DNA of 64,000 bases. Origin: Diplocarpon mali. Its lineage: Eukaryota; Ascomycota; Leotiomycetes; Helotiales; Drepanopezizaceae. Positions within the stretch are counted from its first letter, which is position 1. Each line of letters begins with the position of its first letter. The translations under genes and the position numbers were made by a program. The notes beneath the pieces were generated by a model that saw only the letters and a list, made by a program, of their open reading frames with translations, ran no database searches and had not been told where the DNA came from. This document shows, piece after piece, positions 33,544 through 47,430 of the stretch. The stretch spans positions 1,466 through 65,465 of the forward strand of contig JAENRP010000062.1 in the NCBI GenBank assembly GCA_024741835.1. The letters run 5' to 3'.

Positions 33544-34570
33544 AAAACGCGATATAAATACTCTCACGGGGTAGTCTCCCACTCGATATGCCTTGGACGG
33601 TACTATCGAGCAGCAGCGTGTCGAATACGCCCCCGGGACGCAACCATCAAAGCATTGCTTTTCGATATCACGTGATTGAAAGGAAGAGGAATCGCTTGCG
33701 TGCATGTCCTTGTTTATAGTTGTAGTTTCGTGGCCTGTTGAGCTTTTACTCGATAAGACGTTGATCTTGTGACTCTCTTAATTCAGAGGCCAACTAGCCA
33801 AGGTTAAAACACTGTTTGAGTTACTTGAAGAAAGTCAATACCTGACCCAGTCTCCGAAGCGACCGGCTTTTACCTATTTCGTATAGTCAGTTGCTCTATA
33901 GCTTTTATTTTAGCTGCTACACCTGCGTGTGATACACTTTCTCCAGCTTGCTTTGGAACCAAGTAAGCCGCTGGTCAATCTCGTCCACTCCTCGCGGTAT
34001 CTGATGAGCTTGAATATGCGAAGCGAAGCTGGTCCTCTAGCGAGGCTTCGGCCAAACGCAAGTCCAATGTCCAAGTCCAGAAGCCGGAGATATTCTCCAT
34101 CCTCCCGAATTTCTCTGCCGAGCTCCTGTTGTTTTGAATTATTTCGTTCCGGATGGCCATGCACCAGGAGGCGTGGCCTGTCTGGTTCCCCGAATCCTGG
34201 GTGCCGCCGCCGGCCAGCGGCTCGTACCTAAACATCGACCAAATATATCCCTCGCCATGCAGTGTCTACACCCGAGCCGCCAATCATGAACTGGGATTAG
34301 GCGATGCCAGTGTAGATATTCTGGTTCAAACGCCAACCGACATAAAGGGGCTGACTTTGTATCGCGTAAGATGTCAGAGGGGGCGGCACAGCAGCGATCT
34401 CACCAGTCGCGAGAGTAGATAAAGGCGTCTGGTCGTCCGCAGTCTCTCCAATCCAATCCCCCGAGCATTACTATTATGCTGACATCATGACCTGACCCGC
34501 GACTCGAACAAGCTTCCTCTCCACCCTTGTTTGTTTTCTTTCCACGGCCGCAAGTTTGCAGCTCACCGAG

Positions 34571-37040
34571 ATGGATACTCGAAGCTCGACGATACGGCCA
34601 GCTTGCAACTCTTCGACAACTTCGGTAGCCGATACTGTCTCTCGACAAGCGCATGAGGTTGACCCCATGCTCATGCCAGCAGCGCCTCTAGAAGCCAACT
34701 ATATCGACCGGCCGAGCTTCCAAAGTAGCAAGGAGGGCAGCCAACGGTCGATATATAAAGCATGCGCTTCGGACTCCCTTTTCAACTGGAAATGGGAACT
34801 TCTGAGCCTGTTTGGCACGGCTTCGGCTCTGGTAGCGATCATTATCGTGTTGGTCCACTACAATGGGAAGCCCAGCCCGAGTTGGCCTTATGAGATCACT
34901 CTGAATACCCTCGTTTCGGTCTTTTCGACGCTCTTAAAGGCACTGATGATGTTGACTGTGGCAGAATGTAAGAGATCCACGCTCCTTCGCACACGCGTAC
35001 CGCGACGCTGATCCGACGTCTAGGCATCAGTCAGTTAAAATGGATATGGTTCAAGAATCCTCGGTCACTGGCTGACCTGACCACCTTTGAAAACGCGAGT
35101 CGAGGACCGTGGGGATCTGTCAATCTGCTCTTCGCTGTGAAGTTCCAGTGAGTTTCCACAGCCAAACCAATTCAGAGGCGGTTTTGCCTTACGATCGTAG
35201 CCACCTGGCAGCACTGGGAGCCCTGGTCACCATCGTCACCATCGCCGTCGACCCTTTCGTGCAACAAACCATCCGGTTCTACTCCTGCAGCTACGTCGAC
35301 GTCCAGTCCCGGGCCTCGATCCCCATTGCCCGCTCCTACACGCCGCAGCAGAACATGCTATCACCGATGGAAGCTGGCATGGTCGGCGCGATTTATCAGG
35401 GGCTCACTCAGCCAACCTTCAACGGGAGTTTCGGGTCCTCGTCGTGTCCCACCGGGAACTGCACGTTCCCCGTCAAATACACGACATTCGGGGTGTGCAA
35501 CTCCTGTACCAACGTCGTGTATGATATCCAGAATGACTTCCAGAACCACAGCTTTGTCAAGCCAAAGACGACAATCTTCGCAGCCGATAATGCGACCGCG
35601 AGTCCCGATGGCAACACGTACTATCCCCGCATGATCCTCAACTCTACTTTCCCCGGGCAGAGAGGTCCATATTCGTATTCCTGGCCCGCCATCTCCCTCT
35701 TCCAACCACCTTTCGATCCAACTGTCCAACGGCCTCTGGCTGCATCGATCACTCGAACAAGTCAGACGATCAACTGGACGCTGTTCCCAAACTCGTCCCC
35801 TTACGAGAAGAAGGGATACCAGATTGCCGGCTTCAATATGATATCCTACACCAGAGGCAGTGGATGCACGACCGGATGGATGACAGGCGGTCCCCATCAC
35901 CCCGAGACAGATTGCTTGGACCCGGCCCTCTTACCTGGCGCCAAAACTGCTTTCTCGACGTGCCAGGCATCTCCCATGGATCCCAGAATGTGTCTGGGGC
36001 TCGAGGATCTGAATCATATCATCGCCTCATCCTGCATGCTGACATACTGCGGCAAGACTTACGAGGGCTCGGTGGTAAATGGCAACTTCACCGAGACGGC
36101 TGTCTCCGAGGCCAACACCACGGAAATTGCTGGCCAGCCAGGATACAGCATCCGGGATAACAAACCTGCCGTCAACAGCACATGGCCGACATTCATGATC
36201 TCGCCCTGCTGGTACAACAATACCAAGTACGAGAACGTGTACGAATACCTGGGCTTCAACATGACAGAAGCGCAGTACGGGTGGGCGGGCTATGGTAAAT
36301 ACAGCTCCGTATCCCTCGAGCCCGTAATCGCTGCGGGAGACGGTCCTCTGAACTACACTTACATGAACGCCACATCGGCCCGCGATCCTCACAAGAAAGC
36401 CGTTTTCGACTCCTGCGTCGTGCCGTCGACGCCCCTCGCGGTTCAGAACCTGCAGAGCTTTGCATATGGACTGCTGGACGGGACTGTCACGGGCCAGAAT
36501 CTTGCCCAGGGCGGATCGAACGGCATACAGAATCCGGGAAAGATGTGGGCTTCGATGATGAATAATTACTCCGCCGTCTGGCTGGACCCGTTTTACAACC
36601 AAGGCGCACCCTCGCCGTCCAACACGAAAGCTCTGATGGATCGCCTGGCCGACTCGACGACGAATTACATGCGGACTGCCGATCCGAACTCTTCGATGGC
36701 CCAGGGAGAGGTGAACGGCGTGCAGACCTGCGTGCGGGTGGTGTGGCCGTGGCTCGCGTTACCGGCCGTGCTCGTTCTCGCGACCTGTCTGCTGCTGCTT
36801 GCGACGATCTTCCAAACGGCCACGCAGGCTAAGACGAACATATGGAAGAGTAGTCCGTTGGCTTACCTGTACTGTGGGTTAACGGATGCGTCGAGGGCGG
36901 ATGTGAGAGGTAGCTTGGTCACCGTGGATGAGATGGATCAAGTGGCCAAGAGGAAAGATTTACTGCTCACCGAGACGAGCGAGGGATGGAGGTTTTTCGC
37001 TGAAGATAGGGGGCATTTGCAGACGAAAGCGAGAGGGTAA
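34571..37040 (+). CDS. DUF3176 membrane protein
   Basis: Fungal multi-spanning membrane protein of unknown function. Exons 34571-34967, 35024-35147 and 35201-37040 join in frame to 786 aa; introns are 56 and 53 bp. The DUF3176 block is seen as WKWELLSLFGTASALVAIII (helix 1), ITLNTLVSVFSTLLKALMML (helix 2), ECISQLKWIWF across intron 1, ASRGPWGSVNLLF before intron 2, and HLAALGALVTIVTIAVDPFVQQ (helix 3). A large, probably extracytoplasmic domain of about 500 residues follows. It has many NxS/T sites and Cys-rich motifs (SSSCPTGNCTFP, TTFGVCNSC), then helix 4 (VWPWLALPAVLVLATCLLLL) and a short cytosolic tail. The true start is the ATG at 34571. Confidence 0.9.
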
Positions 37041-38674
37041 AATACACATGACAAAGTTCCCACCCTAATCAGGCCTGTCCTGTAGCAAAGCGGCATCACG
37101 TAAGCGAGACCAGATATTGACCCTCGTGCGAGATGCTCATGCTGTGGCAGAGGAAGTTCCAGCAAGACGTTAGAGACAGTGAGCGCAGAAGCCGCGTTTC
37201 TATCCTCGGCTAATGGATGTATTTCGCGGGTTCCGCCCGAGTCACACGAGTGCAAAGTTATTCATTGGCAGACAGGAGAATAGCCGATTCTTCAAATCGT
37301 ACTTGTAGTGAAAATGACTGATGCAAGCATCGACTCCCACCCGGCTCTCTTGGTCTTGTGGCTGAACGAGACGCAACTCAAGTTTCGGTGCGAAGAAGAC
37401 GAACCGCCACCTCGGAAAGGCTGCCCATCATGATTCGGTATTACCCTTCAACAAACATTGTTATCTGTTCTCGCTGTGAGCCGCCAGAATGGGACATTCG
37501 TTGTCGTTCCACGAGGTCAGTCGTCTCGACCCAAGAAGGGTAACATACCAAACATATCAGAACATCAAGAGTTCAGATCCTATCGCTTCCTGCTGTATAG
37601 CAGAAGGGTCTCCGCGATGATTCCCCACACAGGTGATCAGAATGGGGTGCAGATCTTCTTATTACTTGAAGACGATGGGGGATACCGCGCCATGAAGCCC
37701 TTGGTTGAAGACCCTTACTCATTCCGCTGCACCGCACATATGCCGATACAGACCCTCACCATGTCCAGGGCCGGCAGCAGACAAACGCAGATCAACGGGC
37801 GAATCAAGAGCAGTACCAAAAGGTGCCCGTTTATACAGTCGGACATGTTGGTTCTTCACATCAGGCCCGTCCTTATTCCCCCTGGGAGGCTTTAGGAAGG
37901 TATATCTACGATACACCTCCGCTGGACGGAAATAACTATCATTATCATCATCATCATCGTGCGATCAGGCCTCCGGTGTCTATCAGCCCAGCGCACGCTC
38001 CGCCCTTTGAGCCCCCGCTTCCGATTTGCTGCGAGAGGGATGGTTCGTTTATGAGCGACTTGCAGGCCATCCGGAACTTGTACCTGTTTTCAAATAGCTT
38101 TATCGAGTTTAGACTGGATGGGATACTCGAATACGACGCCGATGTCGAGCTGTTATACTTGGACTGCTTGCGTACGAGAAAGCCCTCGTCGAGCTGCTTT
38201 CATCTACCACAGATTCTCCTATGAGCTGTCCAAGTATTGGGGAGGATTCGCGGCCCTGCGACATGTTTATTTACACACAGTCTCACGCTTATGCTTCCTT
38301 TAATGTAAGTTCTTCCACGCTGCAGCCTGCCTGTTCTCCCCTTCTCACTGTCTTGACAGATGAGCGAAGAGGAGCCCGTATGGTCCGACTAGTCTTGATC
38401 GATGTCTTGTCGAATTCTGCAACAAATGATATATCTTCACGAACATCCAAGAAGCTTTCGGTTCACGGCGCGAGGTCGGTAAATTAAAAAGTGGGTTGCG
38501 GACGTCGTCCGTATAACCTCAGATCAGAGGAACCTTCGGGCTCACGGGTTTCGTTCCATTGCTGCAATCTTCACACCATCTCGAGGCAAAGGTAGCGCCC
38601 GCGCCTCCGAACAGTCTTCGGCCACAGAATATACAGCCCATTCCGCCATTACCCGCCGGACACTGACGCGCAAC
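37041..38674. other. Intergenic
   Basis: No gene recognised. Short overlapping open frames at 37700-38220 include a His-rich run coded by CATCATCAT repeats near 37938-37957 and no known domain. Confidence 0.5.
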
Positions 38675-39453
38675 ATGACGGCGTCAATTTTCTCTCGAAA
38701 GCGTGACCTTGCCTACATGGTTCACTTCAGCATCTCCCTCCCTCTTATGTTCCGTACGTATCTTTCTGGAACCACACACGCTCATCGCTCGCCGCTCCTC
38801 GCCGCCCCTCGCCGCCCCCCTCGAGACCAACGTAGCTGACCGTGTCACGTGACCAGTGATGGACATGCAAGCCATCTACCCGCCGTCTCTCGTCCCCGGC
38901 TTTATGAAAGCCCTCGAGGGCTGGTACGTCGCGAACTACCACGACCGATTCTTCGTCGAGAAGCCTGTTTTCTTCCAGGCATTCATCGCCAGCGAGCTCT
39001 TCTATCAAGCACCTGTGATGATCTGGGCCTTGGGGGCGCTGCACCGAAGTACGTATACCCTGCCTGCATGGCCCCTTTCACTGCAGACGGATCGTGCATT
39101 TCTCATATGATCCATGCTTCGATTCGATAGCTGACTGGGAGGGACAGACTCGCCCAAAGTCCCCGTCGTGCTTCTCCCGTACGCCATGCTGATTCTGGCC
39201 ACAACGGCAACTTGCATGGTCGAATATGCCTTCTGGGATATTCCGCTCGAGCAGAAAATCAGCCTTTCAACCCTCTATGGTCCATACCTAGCTTTGTGTG
39301 GGTATCACCTTCTCCAACTGAGGCTGTGGGATGTGGCGCTGATGCATAACTATAGCTGCTTTCATGTTTGCCGATATGAGTATTCGTCTCAGCAACTTCA
39401 TCGATAAAGCCACCAAGGATCCATCTCAATCTGCGCTCAAGAAATCCCTGTAG
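38675..39453 (+). CDS. EXPERA-domain protein, TMEM97/sigma-2 receptor-like
   Basis: Small four-helix ER/membrane protein. Family members are sterol isomerase-like proteins; TMEM97 handles sterols in animals, and the fungal role is unknown. Four exons, 38675-38753, 38857-39048, 39148-39297 and 39356-39453, give 172 aa. Introns are 103, 99 and 58 bp with CTGAC-type branch sites. Features in order: basic MTASIFSRKRD leader, helix 1 LAYMVHFSISLPLMFLMDMQ, the EXPERA-type segment WYVANYHDRFFVEKPVFFQAFI, helix ELFYQAPVMIWALGAL, helix LPYAMLILATTATC and a last helix with SAFMFADMSIRLSNF. No ER-retrieval KKxx is seen; it ends KKSL. Confidence 0.85.
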
Positions 39454-42400
39454 GCGCTATTGATTGTAGGAGATCACAAATTGTCTCAACTTCGGATGTG
39501 CTTGCTCAGGTAAACATACAGTCAGCCCTAGAGAGTGATTTTGGCCTAGGTAACTGCATACCAAGCTTCAAATCGCGTTTTTTTTTTCCTCTCAGCGTGA
39601 AGTCATCCGGGCAATTGGATTGGACTAAGATGTTTTTGGACTATCTCTCAGAACACTCCTCTATACGTTTTTGTACACTCGCGCTTCAAACTCACCTCTT
39701 CACCACTTTGCTACTTCATCTCTTGTTAAGTTCCAGTAGGTCATTTGATCAGGAGCAGGTAAATGATGCCTCCCCAGAGTAGTTTAACAAGTATGACAGA
39801 ATTTAGGGTCTGTATCAACATTTGGTGAGAAACTCTCTCGAGACATAACCGATCTAGAAAAACAGGTGAAAAATCTATATTTAAGTCAGCTTGTTACTAT
39901 TGAGGTGTGGAAACTTAACTTGCTCATCGGTGGCTTTGTTTTGACCGCCTCCAAAGATGATCTAACATCATGGATTTTGACGCTTCATGAAAGGTGTCTT
40001 CGGGCAGCGAGATGAACGACAAGATTCCGGCTGCTCCTGCTGCCCTGCCCTTTCAGAGACACTGCTCAAAGAGCAGAAGAGCAGCGAGCGCGAGACGATC
40101 ATCTTTTCCAGGAAGCTGAAGCATAGCGGGCCCGCCAACGCTTGAAAGTAAACGAGAAGGAAGAAGAAAGACTTCCGGCCCAGAGACGAGATCTCTGACC
40201 AGGCTCTTCGAAGCGTGCCCAGCTTTGGTGAGCGAGAGGCGCCTTGGGACGGACACTCCGACATCCTCTCGAGAACATCACTCCCCAAGGAGACAAGGCT
40301 CAAAGGGGGCCGGGAGAGCCGACGAGCCAACCCCAGAGAAAGCTTGCACGGAAACGCAGCCAGCAACCAGCGTCCTGCCGGTGACCAGCCTCGAACGGGG
40401 CGGAGGCAGAGCGAGACGAGAAGTTGGCTCTCTGAGAGGCCTCTCGGAGCCAGCGAGGCGAAAAAAGAGCGGCCCGTTACAGGGGCGGCTCTCGAACCCG
40501 GCTTCGACTCGGCACCATGTGGCAGCGCGATGGCGAGCTGGACCCATTCACGTTTTTGCGTTGGGAGCTCTTGATTTACTCCGCTTGTGATGGGTGCTTC
40601 CTAGGGGGGTCGTTTCCCAGGATACAAAGGGACCCTTGTTGAGTTTTGCGCAGATTCCTCACGCATGTTCCCCTTTCGATCGACGCGGTGCTCGAATCTA
40701 CACCGTTGCCTCCTTGTTGTAATAGAACCGCCGCGTTGATACGTGAGTATGCGAGTACAACGATTGCTCCAAGTTTGGCTCCAGCGCTAGAACACCCAAA
40801 CCCGCGCTGTTTATCCTGGCAATCTTGCCTCTTTTCAACCAACTTCAGATTCGGGCTGAACTTGGCTGAAACCTTTCCAGGAGGAATGGACGCGCTCTGA
40901 GTGATTTGTATTTGCATATTGTTTGTTAACTTCACGACTAGGAACTACGAAGTAACTGATAACAACTTTGATCCAACACACTGAGCCTGAGCAAACGCGT
41001 GTAAGTCACAATTAACCTTTTTTATTAATAATATCTACCTGACAAGATGCTGTAAGCCGAAATGGATAAACTTATCTTATCTCATGGTCTAATGTCTAAC
41101 CCCCCTATTCTGCCCATCCCTGTATTCCCCACCTTCGCTTGACTCACTGCAACTTCTACCTACCAACTTTAATAATCAATTACTTCTTAATTCCTTAATC
41201 GTTTTCTTGAATTTTGGACTTCATATTGGTCTTAGCATAAATCCTTAATATACGCAGTATAATATTGTATATACTCTTAAGGAAATCGCAAATAGCAAGT
41301 CTACATAAAAGGGATATCTTGGGTAGGGTATTCTGAGGTCTACTCTTCGTAATCGCAATGCAATAGCACCGTTATACAAGGAAGCCGCTACTCACCTGTA
41401 AAGTAGACCTGTAGTAGTAACGAACCGACTAACGCATTGGATTTTGAGTTAAAAGTCTCTTAGTTCAGAATTACGTATCCGCAGATTCGGACTTTTAGGG
41501 AAAGGCTCTTAAGGGGACTATAAACCACTTCATAAATACAAGATAGTACGATTTCTAGCTTGGAATCCAGTTGTTAAGACTAACAGGCAGTTCTGCATTA
41601 GTTCTATACATATTAATTGCGCTTATCCTAGGTTTTTAGGCCTTGGTTTGAAAACTAGCCATTCCGGCAGTGCGAGCTATTTCAGCTAATCAATAATAGA
41701 ATTTAGACGAGATAGGTGTTGTAGAAGGCTATCGTCTCAGTAGATACATTACAAGGAGTGCTGAAACACGTCAGGTATAGGGAAAATAGCCAGGGTTACG
41801 TACTTGGCGGTAATCATCGAGTGTATCTTTACCACTAGAGCTTTTATATTTATCAGTACACAGATGAGTCCAATGGACGTTCGGTGCCCTGATTCCTAGG
41901 ATTGTCCTATAAACGCATATCATGTGGAGTCGGGCATATTTCGTAGGTAGCTCGGACGGGTTTCTGGCCAGGGGCCTCGGCGGGTATAGGATTGATAGGC
42001 TTAGAGGGATAGAGAATGGGAGGCGATTCGGGGGTGTAAAAGGATGATACCGGCCTTTTACAGAAGGGCAGACTTGATAGGATGATTATGATTTGACCGT
42101 CTTATCCTATTCTATTTCACTATCAAATATCAATACTAGTACAGCACCAATAATATTACTACTTGAAATTTATCAAGGAAGTCGGTATAATATTATAGTC
42201 TTTATCTTGCTTTTTAGTATTGGACGATTGGTACTTTACTACTATTGAGAATGGCAGGCTAGTATAGTACGGCTTGAGAGTACCTAAAGAAGTATTTATT
42301 CGATGAATGCAACTACGTAGTCATTAAGTATAACTTCTTGTTTTAAACGGCTATAAGAGCTATAAGAGCTGTAAGAGTATAGAATCTCTTCAAAGATACC

Positions 42401-44627
42401 TTGAGTATAATATCTACCTTTTATTCTTACTCGCATATATACTATATATCTTGTAACCTTTGGATCTGACGGTTTTCTTTCTACTTCAGCGTGCCTATTG
42501 AAAAGAGCTGCAAAAGTTGACTTCTTTAATCGATTCAGACTAATTAGCAAGCGCAATTTTCTCGAATACCAATAAAAGGCATATTAAAGGATTATCTTAC
42601 CTTCTAATATAAATTTAGGTTAAAGAGCTATAGGCCTATAGCTGGTATATATTACTAAACCTTTGATAAGCCCTCTGCTGTAAGAAAAAAGCAATAAATC
42701 GATAGACCCAACTCTTCTAAGGCCTTATAAGACGCAAATACAATCTCCGAAGGGCTCTAGTACTTCGATCAAAGTACGGAATTTAAAGGTTAGGAGAGGT
42801 ATATACGTATAGATTCTGAATTTAGCTCATAGATTGTATAACCAACTTCCGACTTCCCATTTGGTTTCTAGGAAAGGAATAAAGAGAATTGATAAGGAGT
42901 ACGGGTCAGGGGAAGCAAATATAAAGATTAAAGAGCTAAGAGAGTTATAGAGCACTTAAGGCTAAATAAAAAGAGAAGGTTTTAGACTTATCTAAACCTA
43001 AGTTTGTAATAATACGTATTATTGAAGAGACTCAAATTGCAACTAAGAAGCGTCAAACTGTGCCTATGGGACGAGAATCAAAAGTAGAATTAGTATGTAT
43101 AATATCTTACATAAAAGTTGGCGCAAGATAGAGTTCTTAAGTATTGAGTATCGAGTATTAGAATCAAGCGAGGGAGGCGGAATAGGGGGGTGCTAGCTCC
43201 TTATCTTATCATACCTCTGTCAAGCATTTGGAAATACCGTCATGTGGCCAAGGCTATAATACCCAAGTCGGTATTTTAGACAAGTCTACTAAGTTCAGAC
43301 CAGACTTCGACAGAGTATCGTAAGCCTCACAAAATCATGATGTCACGCTTATGTATTCCATACTTCCCCTAATTGATCAGCTCTCCCTGGAATCGTTGCT
43401 AGTCTGTAAACTGGAACATGATCTCACAAGTAGAACGAGGCCGTCTTGTAGCTCTGGTTAGATTATGAATCATAGAGTGGAGAAACCACAGTATAGCAAG
43501 GTCGCTTAGTGATTATCCTTCCCCCTGTCTTGGCCACTTCCACCGCCTGTGTAAGGCGTCTCGCGAGCCTCTCCAAGTAGTGATGGCTGCTTGTCCCGCA
43601 ATTGCGAAGTGTTTAGCGGGTCGGTTGTCTTGAGCTCTCGCTTAAATGCTGCGGGGTAAACATGCCAGCAAACAACTATCAGGCACAGCCGAGGAATAGT
43701 GATAAGACGATTTTATCTTTCTCTTTATCGGTTGGTTGCCACCGAATCATGCGCCCCGTGAGAGTGCAATATCTACCATGACCCGTTTGGGATCGTGGCA
43801 CAGCAAAGATTGCATAGGTTGCAAAAAGTACCCAGGAGTAGCGTCGGATTTTGAGATCGCGACCACGTTATTTCGTCGCATAAAACCGACCAGCAGCCTC
43901 TTTATATCAGACTAGAGAAACTTTTTGGCTGCCGCGCCACAGTGTGACAACCAACCCAACCAAGTCGCTACCACGTTCTCTCTCTTTGCGCCCTCAGAGC
44001 CCACAAGCAGTGACCACGACGGAGAAGTAGCCACGTTCAGCGCCAAAAGACACCCAAGACCAGCAGTACTGGCCTGCAAAAGCGAGCGGCGAGTTGCAGA
44101 CTCGCTGTCAACTAGCACACAAACGGTTATCTCGCAAAGACGTCAAATGAGGCACTAGCAGTCTCGCAGCACCTACCGAGCGCATCGGGGGCGATCGACG
44201 AGCTTAGCGCAAGAGAAATCGGAAGAAGCGCGAGCTATAGGCTATGAAAACGAAAAAACCGGGACGGTGAAACGATAGATATCATATGTCGATGGGTCAG
44301 TAAGTTTCGACAACAGAGCACTAAGCTTTAGCTGTTGACAGCAACACGGAGCAACAAAAACTAAGAAGCATCTGACCAGGTGATTCAAGAGGAATACATC
44401 TTGAAATGCAGGGGAGAAAAGGGACTCAAGCAAAGGAGTGGATTATATACCAGAGTATCACTGCGCTGAGTCGAGATCATGTACTCCACAAAGTCTCTTA
44501 TCTTGATGCATACCCGGTATGGAACTTCATCCCCTTTTTAGTTCTCATCTAGTATACATCGATGGCGCCGAGAGCATAGGGAGCTCGCAATAAATTGTAC
44601 CACAAATGTTAGTATTCAAGTGTCTGA
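39454..44627. other. Gene-free stretch incl. AT-rich tract
   Basis: No gene supported. 39454-40950 is mixed composition with a GC-rich part (40000-40560) whose frames overlap on both strands without domains. 41000-43500 is AT-rich and full of stops. 43500-44627 includes the 3' flank of the RBM25-like gene. Confidence 0.55.
41000..43500. mobile_element. AT-rich decayed repeat tract (probable)
   Basis: The tract is rich in TA, TAA and TAG in all frames, with short simple repeats such as TATAAGAGC near 42352-42378 and no open frame above about 90 codons. This is the texture of repeat-induced point mutation of transposon sequence in filamentous ascomycetes (inference). No transposase or polymerase motif could be named. 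Confidence 0.45.
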
Positions 44628-47130
44628 TTAGGCAGAGAGTCCTCTCTTTTCGCTCTCGGAAAAGAAGATCACCATCCGCCAAAGCTTCTTGACCAGGACC
44701 TCGGCCTCCTCGTCCAATGCCTACTGGGTATCAGCAAGCGCGATCGCAGAAACAAGAAGCCAAATATCGCGAGGAGTGGTCAAAGTGGAATAAACTTACG
44801 CCTTCCAATTGCTCCACAAGCTCCTGCGGCTTGCCCCTTGTTCTCACGTGCTCCTCCACAACCTCAACCAGCAACTGCTCCTGCACGCCCAAGTACTCCA
44901 TAATCTTCTTCTCCACAAACGGCCGCAGCTTCTCCACGATAACAGTATCATCTACAAATTCCCACTTGACCTCCCAGGCCCAAAGACCTTGCTTCTCAGT
45001 TGGGATCTCGGCTGCGAGTTGGCGGACGGCTTGATCCCGCTCTTCGTCTGATAGCTGAGCCGAGGAAGCCGATGGATCGAACTTGATAGGAATGAGTGTA
45101 CGCTTAGAAGAGTTGCCAGCGTCCTCCTCATCTTCGAGCAGGCCTTCCACTTCGGCCACGGTACGTCTTGGCGGTTGAGCTTTCTCCTTCTGGACTTTCT
45201 GAGCCGCGGCACCGAGGGAGAGTTTGAAGGGTTGCTGAGTACGGCTCAGTGCGTCTCTGGACTGCAACTCCTCAGCCTGACGGCCCAGGAACGAGTCAGC
45301 CATCCCACGAGCATGCTCCTTGTCTGCCGTGTCGCGATGTCTGTCCTTCTGTTCTGCAGAACGGTCCCTATCATCCGCAGCCGACTCCCGTGCGCGGAAC
45401 ACGGCGCGGTTGCGGATCCACATGCTGCGGTCGATGTAGTAATCGTGAACTTTCCGAGTCGATTCCAGCTCATCATCCCAATTTTGCAGCCGCTGAGCCA
45501 TCTTTCCCTTCTCGGCATTCTCCTTTGCGGCATCCTCATCCTCACGCTCCTTTTCGCGCTCTACAGCAGCGGTTCGGGAGCGTTCTCGGTTCAGCCAGCG
45601 GCGCTCTTGGTCGAGAAATATCTTCTCCTGATCTGCATCCTTCTTGGCAACCCTTCGGCGCTCAAGTTCCTCGTCGCTAGCAGAATCGTCCTCTTCATCT
45701 CGGTTGATCCAGACATCGCCACTTGCCGCACCATTGATGCCACTGCCGTTGACGAACGTGACTCCTTTTTGGTAGTCGCGGGGTATCTGTGACCCAAGCT
45801 TCGGTCCAGATGGTGCGTTTGGTACGCCTCGGGGTCCGAGGGGGATATTGTTTGTTCCAGCAGCTGGTCCGATTGGAGTATGGGGAGGAGGTGACGCGAG
45901 TCTCGAGGGTCGAGGCGCCCCATTCCGTAATCTTTCAGCGGCCTCCATCTCCTCTTCCCGCTTGAGACGCTCCATATCCCTCCTGGTACTACGGTCTCTA
46001 AAGGCAGCGATTTCTTGTGCGACAGTCTCGCGCATCTCGGCCGGGATATCGGCAAGCTCGTCGTCCACTGCTATAGGGATATTGACAACTTCTACTCCGC
46101 CCCCGTTATCCTGCATCGTAGGATCCTCATTACCCTCTTCCATCTTGACGTACATCGGCGGGTGGAACAATTCGTGGATAGCAGCCTTCAGCCCAGATCT
46201 CGCAGCATCTAGTCGTTCCTGCTTGGCTGCCGAGTCGTCGCCTCGATTTGATGACCAGTTATCCAGATACTTCAGCGAGTTGTCGTCGACGAAAACTAAG
46301 AGCTTGCTCTTCTCAATCTCTTCCTTCTCTTCGTCATCTTCCTTCTTAACCCCATTGCTCATCGGCTGCTTCTTCGTGGGGACCTCGATATCTTTCAGCA
46401 CCTCCACCGCGGTAGCCAGAGTCTCCGCATCCTCGAATTGCGCAAATCCGAAACTGCATTGCTTACCATCCGCGTCCATGGCCCGATCCCATCGTCGCAG
46501 CCGTCCTGCCGTGCTCAATATCCGCTCAATGCCATCGTCTCCTCTACATCCCTCCGTAATCCCCCCGACGAATATGGTCCGCACGATTTCCTCCTTCGTA
46601 GGCGGGACCAAAGACATCATACTCTCCCTCAACGCCTGTCTCTGCGCGTCCATGCCTCTCTCAGCACCCAGGCCCGGCCGCCCGCTAGTAGACATCGATT
46701 CCTGGTTCTCCCTACTGCCTGCAACACCGGGTAGCGGAGTCGCGGGTTTCGAGGGGCCAGTACCTAAGCGGATGACAGGTGCGGAAAAGTTAATGTTGGG
46801 CATGCTTGGAGGACCTTGAAAGCTGGCTGGGAGGCCACTGGGCCGATTCGACTGCGTGGCGTTTGCTTGCTGTACTCCGGGGGGAGGACCTGTTCCTGGC
46901 GCCGACATGCCTGGTGGGGGACCTTTGGGTAGCATCAGCATGTTTGACTATCGGCGAGGCAGAAGCCTTACCCATTCCCGGAGGAGGTCCCATGCCAGGA
47001 GGAGTTCCATTCTGGCCTGGGAAGCCTCCGAATCCTGGCGGTCGTCCAAAGGGGGGGGCTATCTCCAAAGTTAGAAAATGAAATCAGAAACCGAAGGTCT
47101 TAATGTACCTCCATAGGGATTATACGACAT
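44628..47130 (-). CDS. RBM25/Snu71-like splicing protein (RRM + PWI)
   Basis: Nuclear pre-mRNA splicing factor of the RBM25 family (U1-associated, splice-site choice). Four exons read from 47130: 47130-47109, 47058-46972, 46922-44800 and 44720-44628; introns are 50, 49 and 79 bp; 774 aa. The N-terminus MSYNPYG is followed by a Pro/Gly-rich low-complexity region (PPGFGGFPGQNGTPPGMGP). The RRM is near residues 151-225 (RTIFVGGI ... FGFAQFED). A long Arg/Glu/Asp-rich charged region and WDDELESTRKVHDYY follow. The C-terminal PWI domain includes LWAWEVKWEFVDD and ALDEEAEVLVKKLWRMVIFF, the latter across the last intron. The start and all splice joins keep frame. Head-to-head with the bS21m gene. 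Confidence 0.9.
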
Positions 47131-47430
47131 CGTAATGGCGCGTTATGATGAAGAAACAAGTTTGGAAGAGCGAACTATGCTTTGTGAGGCGTTTTGAATA
47201 ATTATGAACAGAGTGCGTGGTTTTGCCGTCGTCGGCGCAAACAATTCAAGCAGAAGTGAAGCTCGCCTTGTCATAGTCTTGTACGGACCCCTGCTAGCGC
47301 AATAATGTACATGGTGAGAAATTCAGAAGCCACAACGACACCTACCTAGTCGAATCCTCGCAATATCACCAGCGTATGTCGTTGACCCTCGCAGACTTCA
47401 GTCTCCATATTCTAATCGTGCAGTAGGATA
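47131..47430. promoter_or_regulatory. Divergent promoter, RBM25-like / bS21m
   Basis: 300 bp separate the two start codons on opposite strands, so promoters and leaders of both genes must share this interval. No specific factor site is claimed. Confidence 0.7.

Larger units (their letters stand above)
32550..34570. other. Intergenic with gap and dispersed repeat
   Basis: Holds an assembly gap (32942-32963) beside a T run and a dispersed repeat copy (33417-33543). There are unassigned open frames near 33900-34420 on both strands with no recognised domain. Apparent frames crossing the gap are artefacts. Confidence 0.5.

Noticed and set aside
41420..41500. tRNA-like string (TTTTGAGTT...AGTTCAGAATTACG)
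   Set aside because: No acceptor-stem pairing or proper D-arm could be drawn; likely chance in AT-rich DNA.
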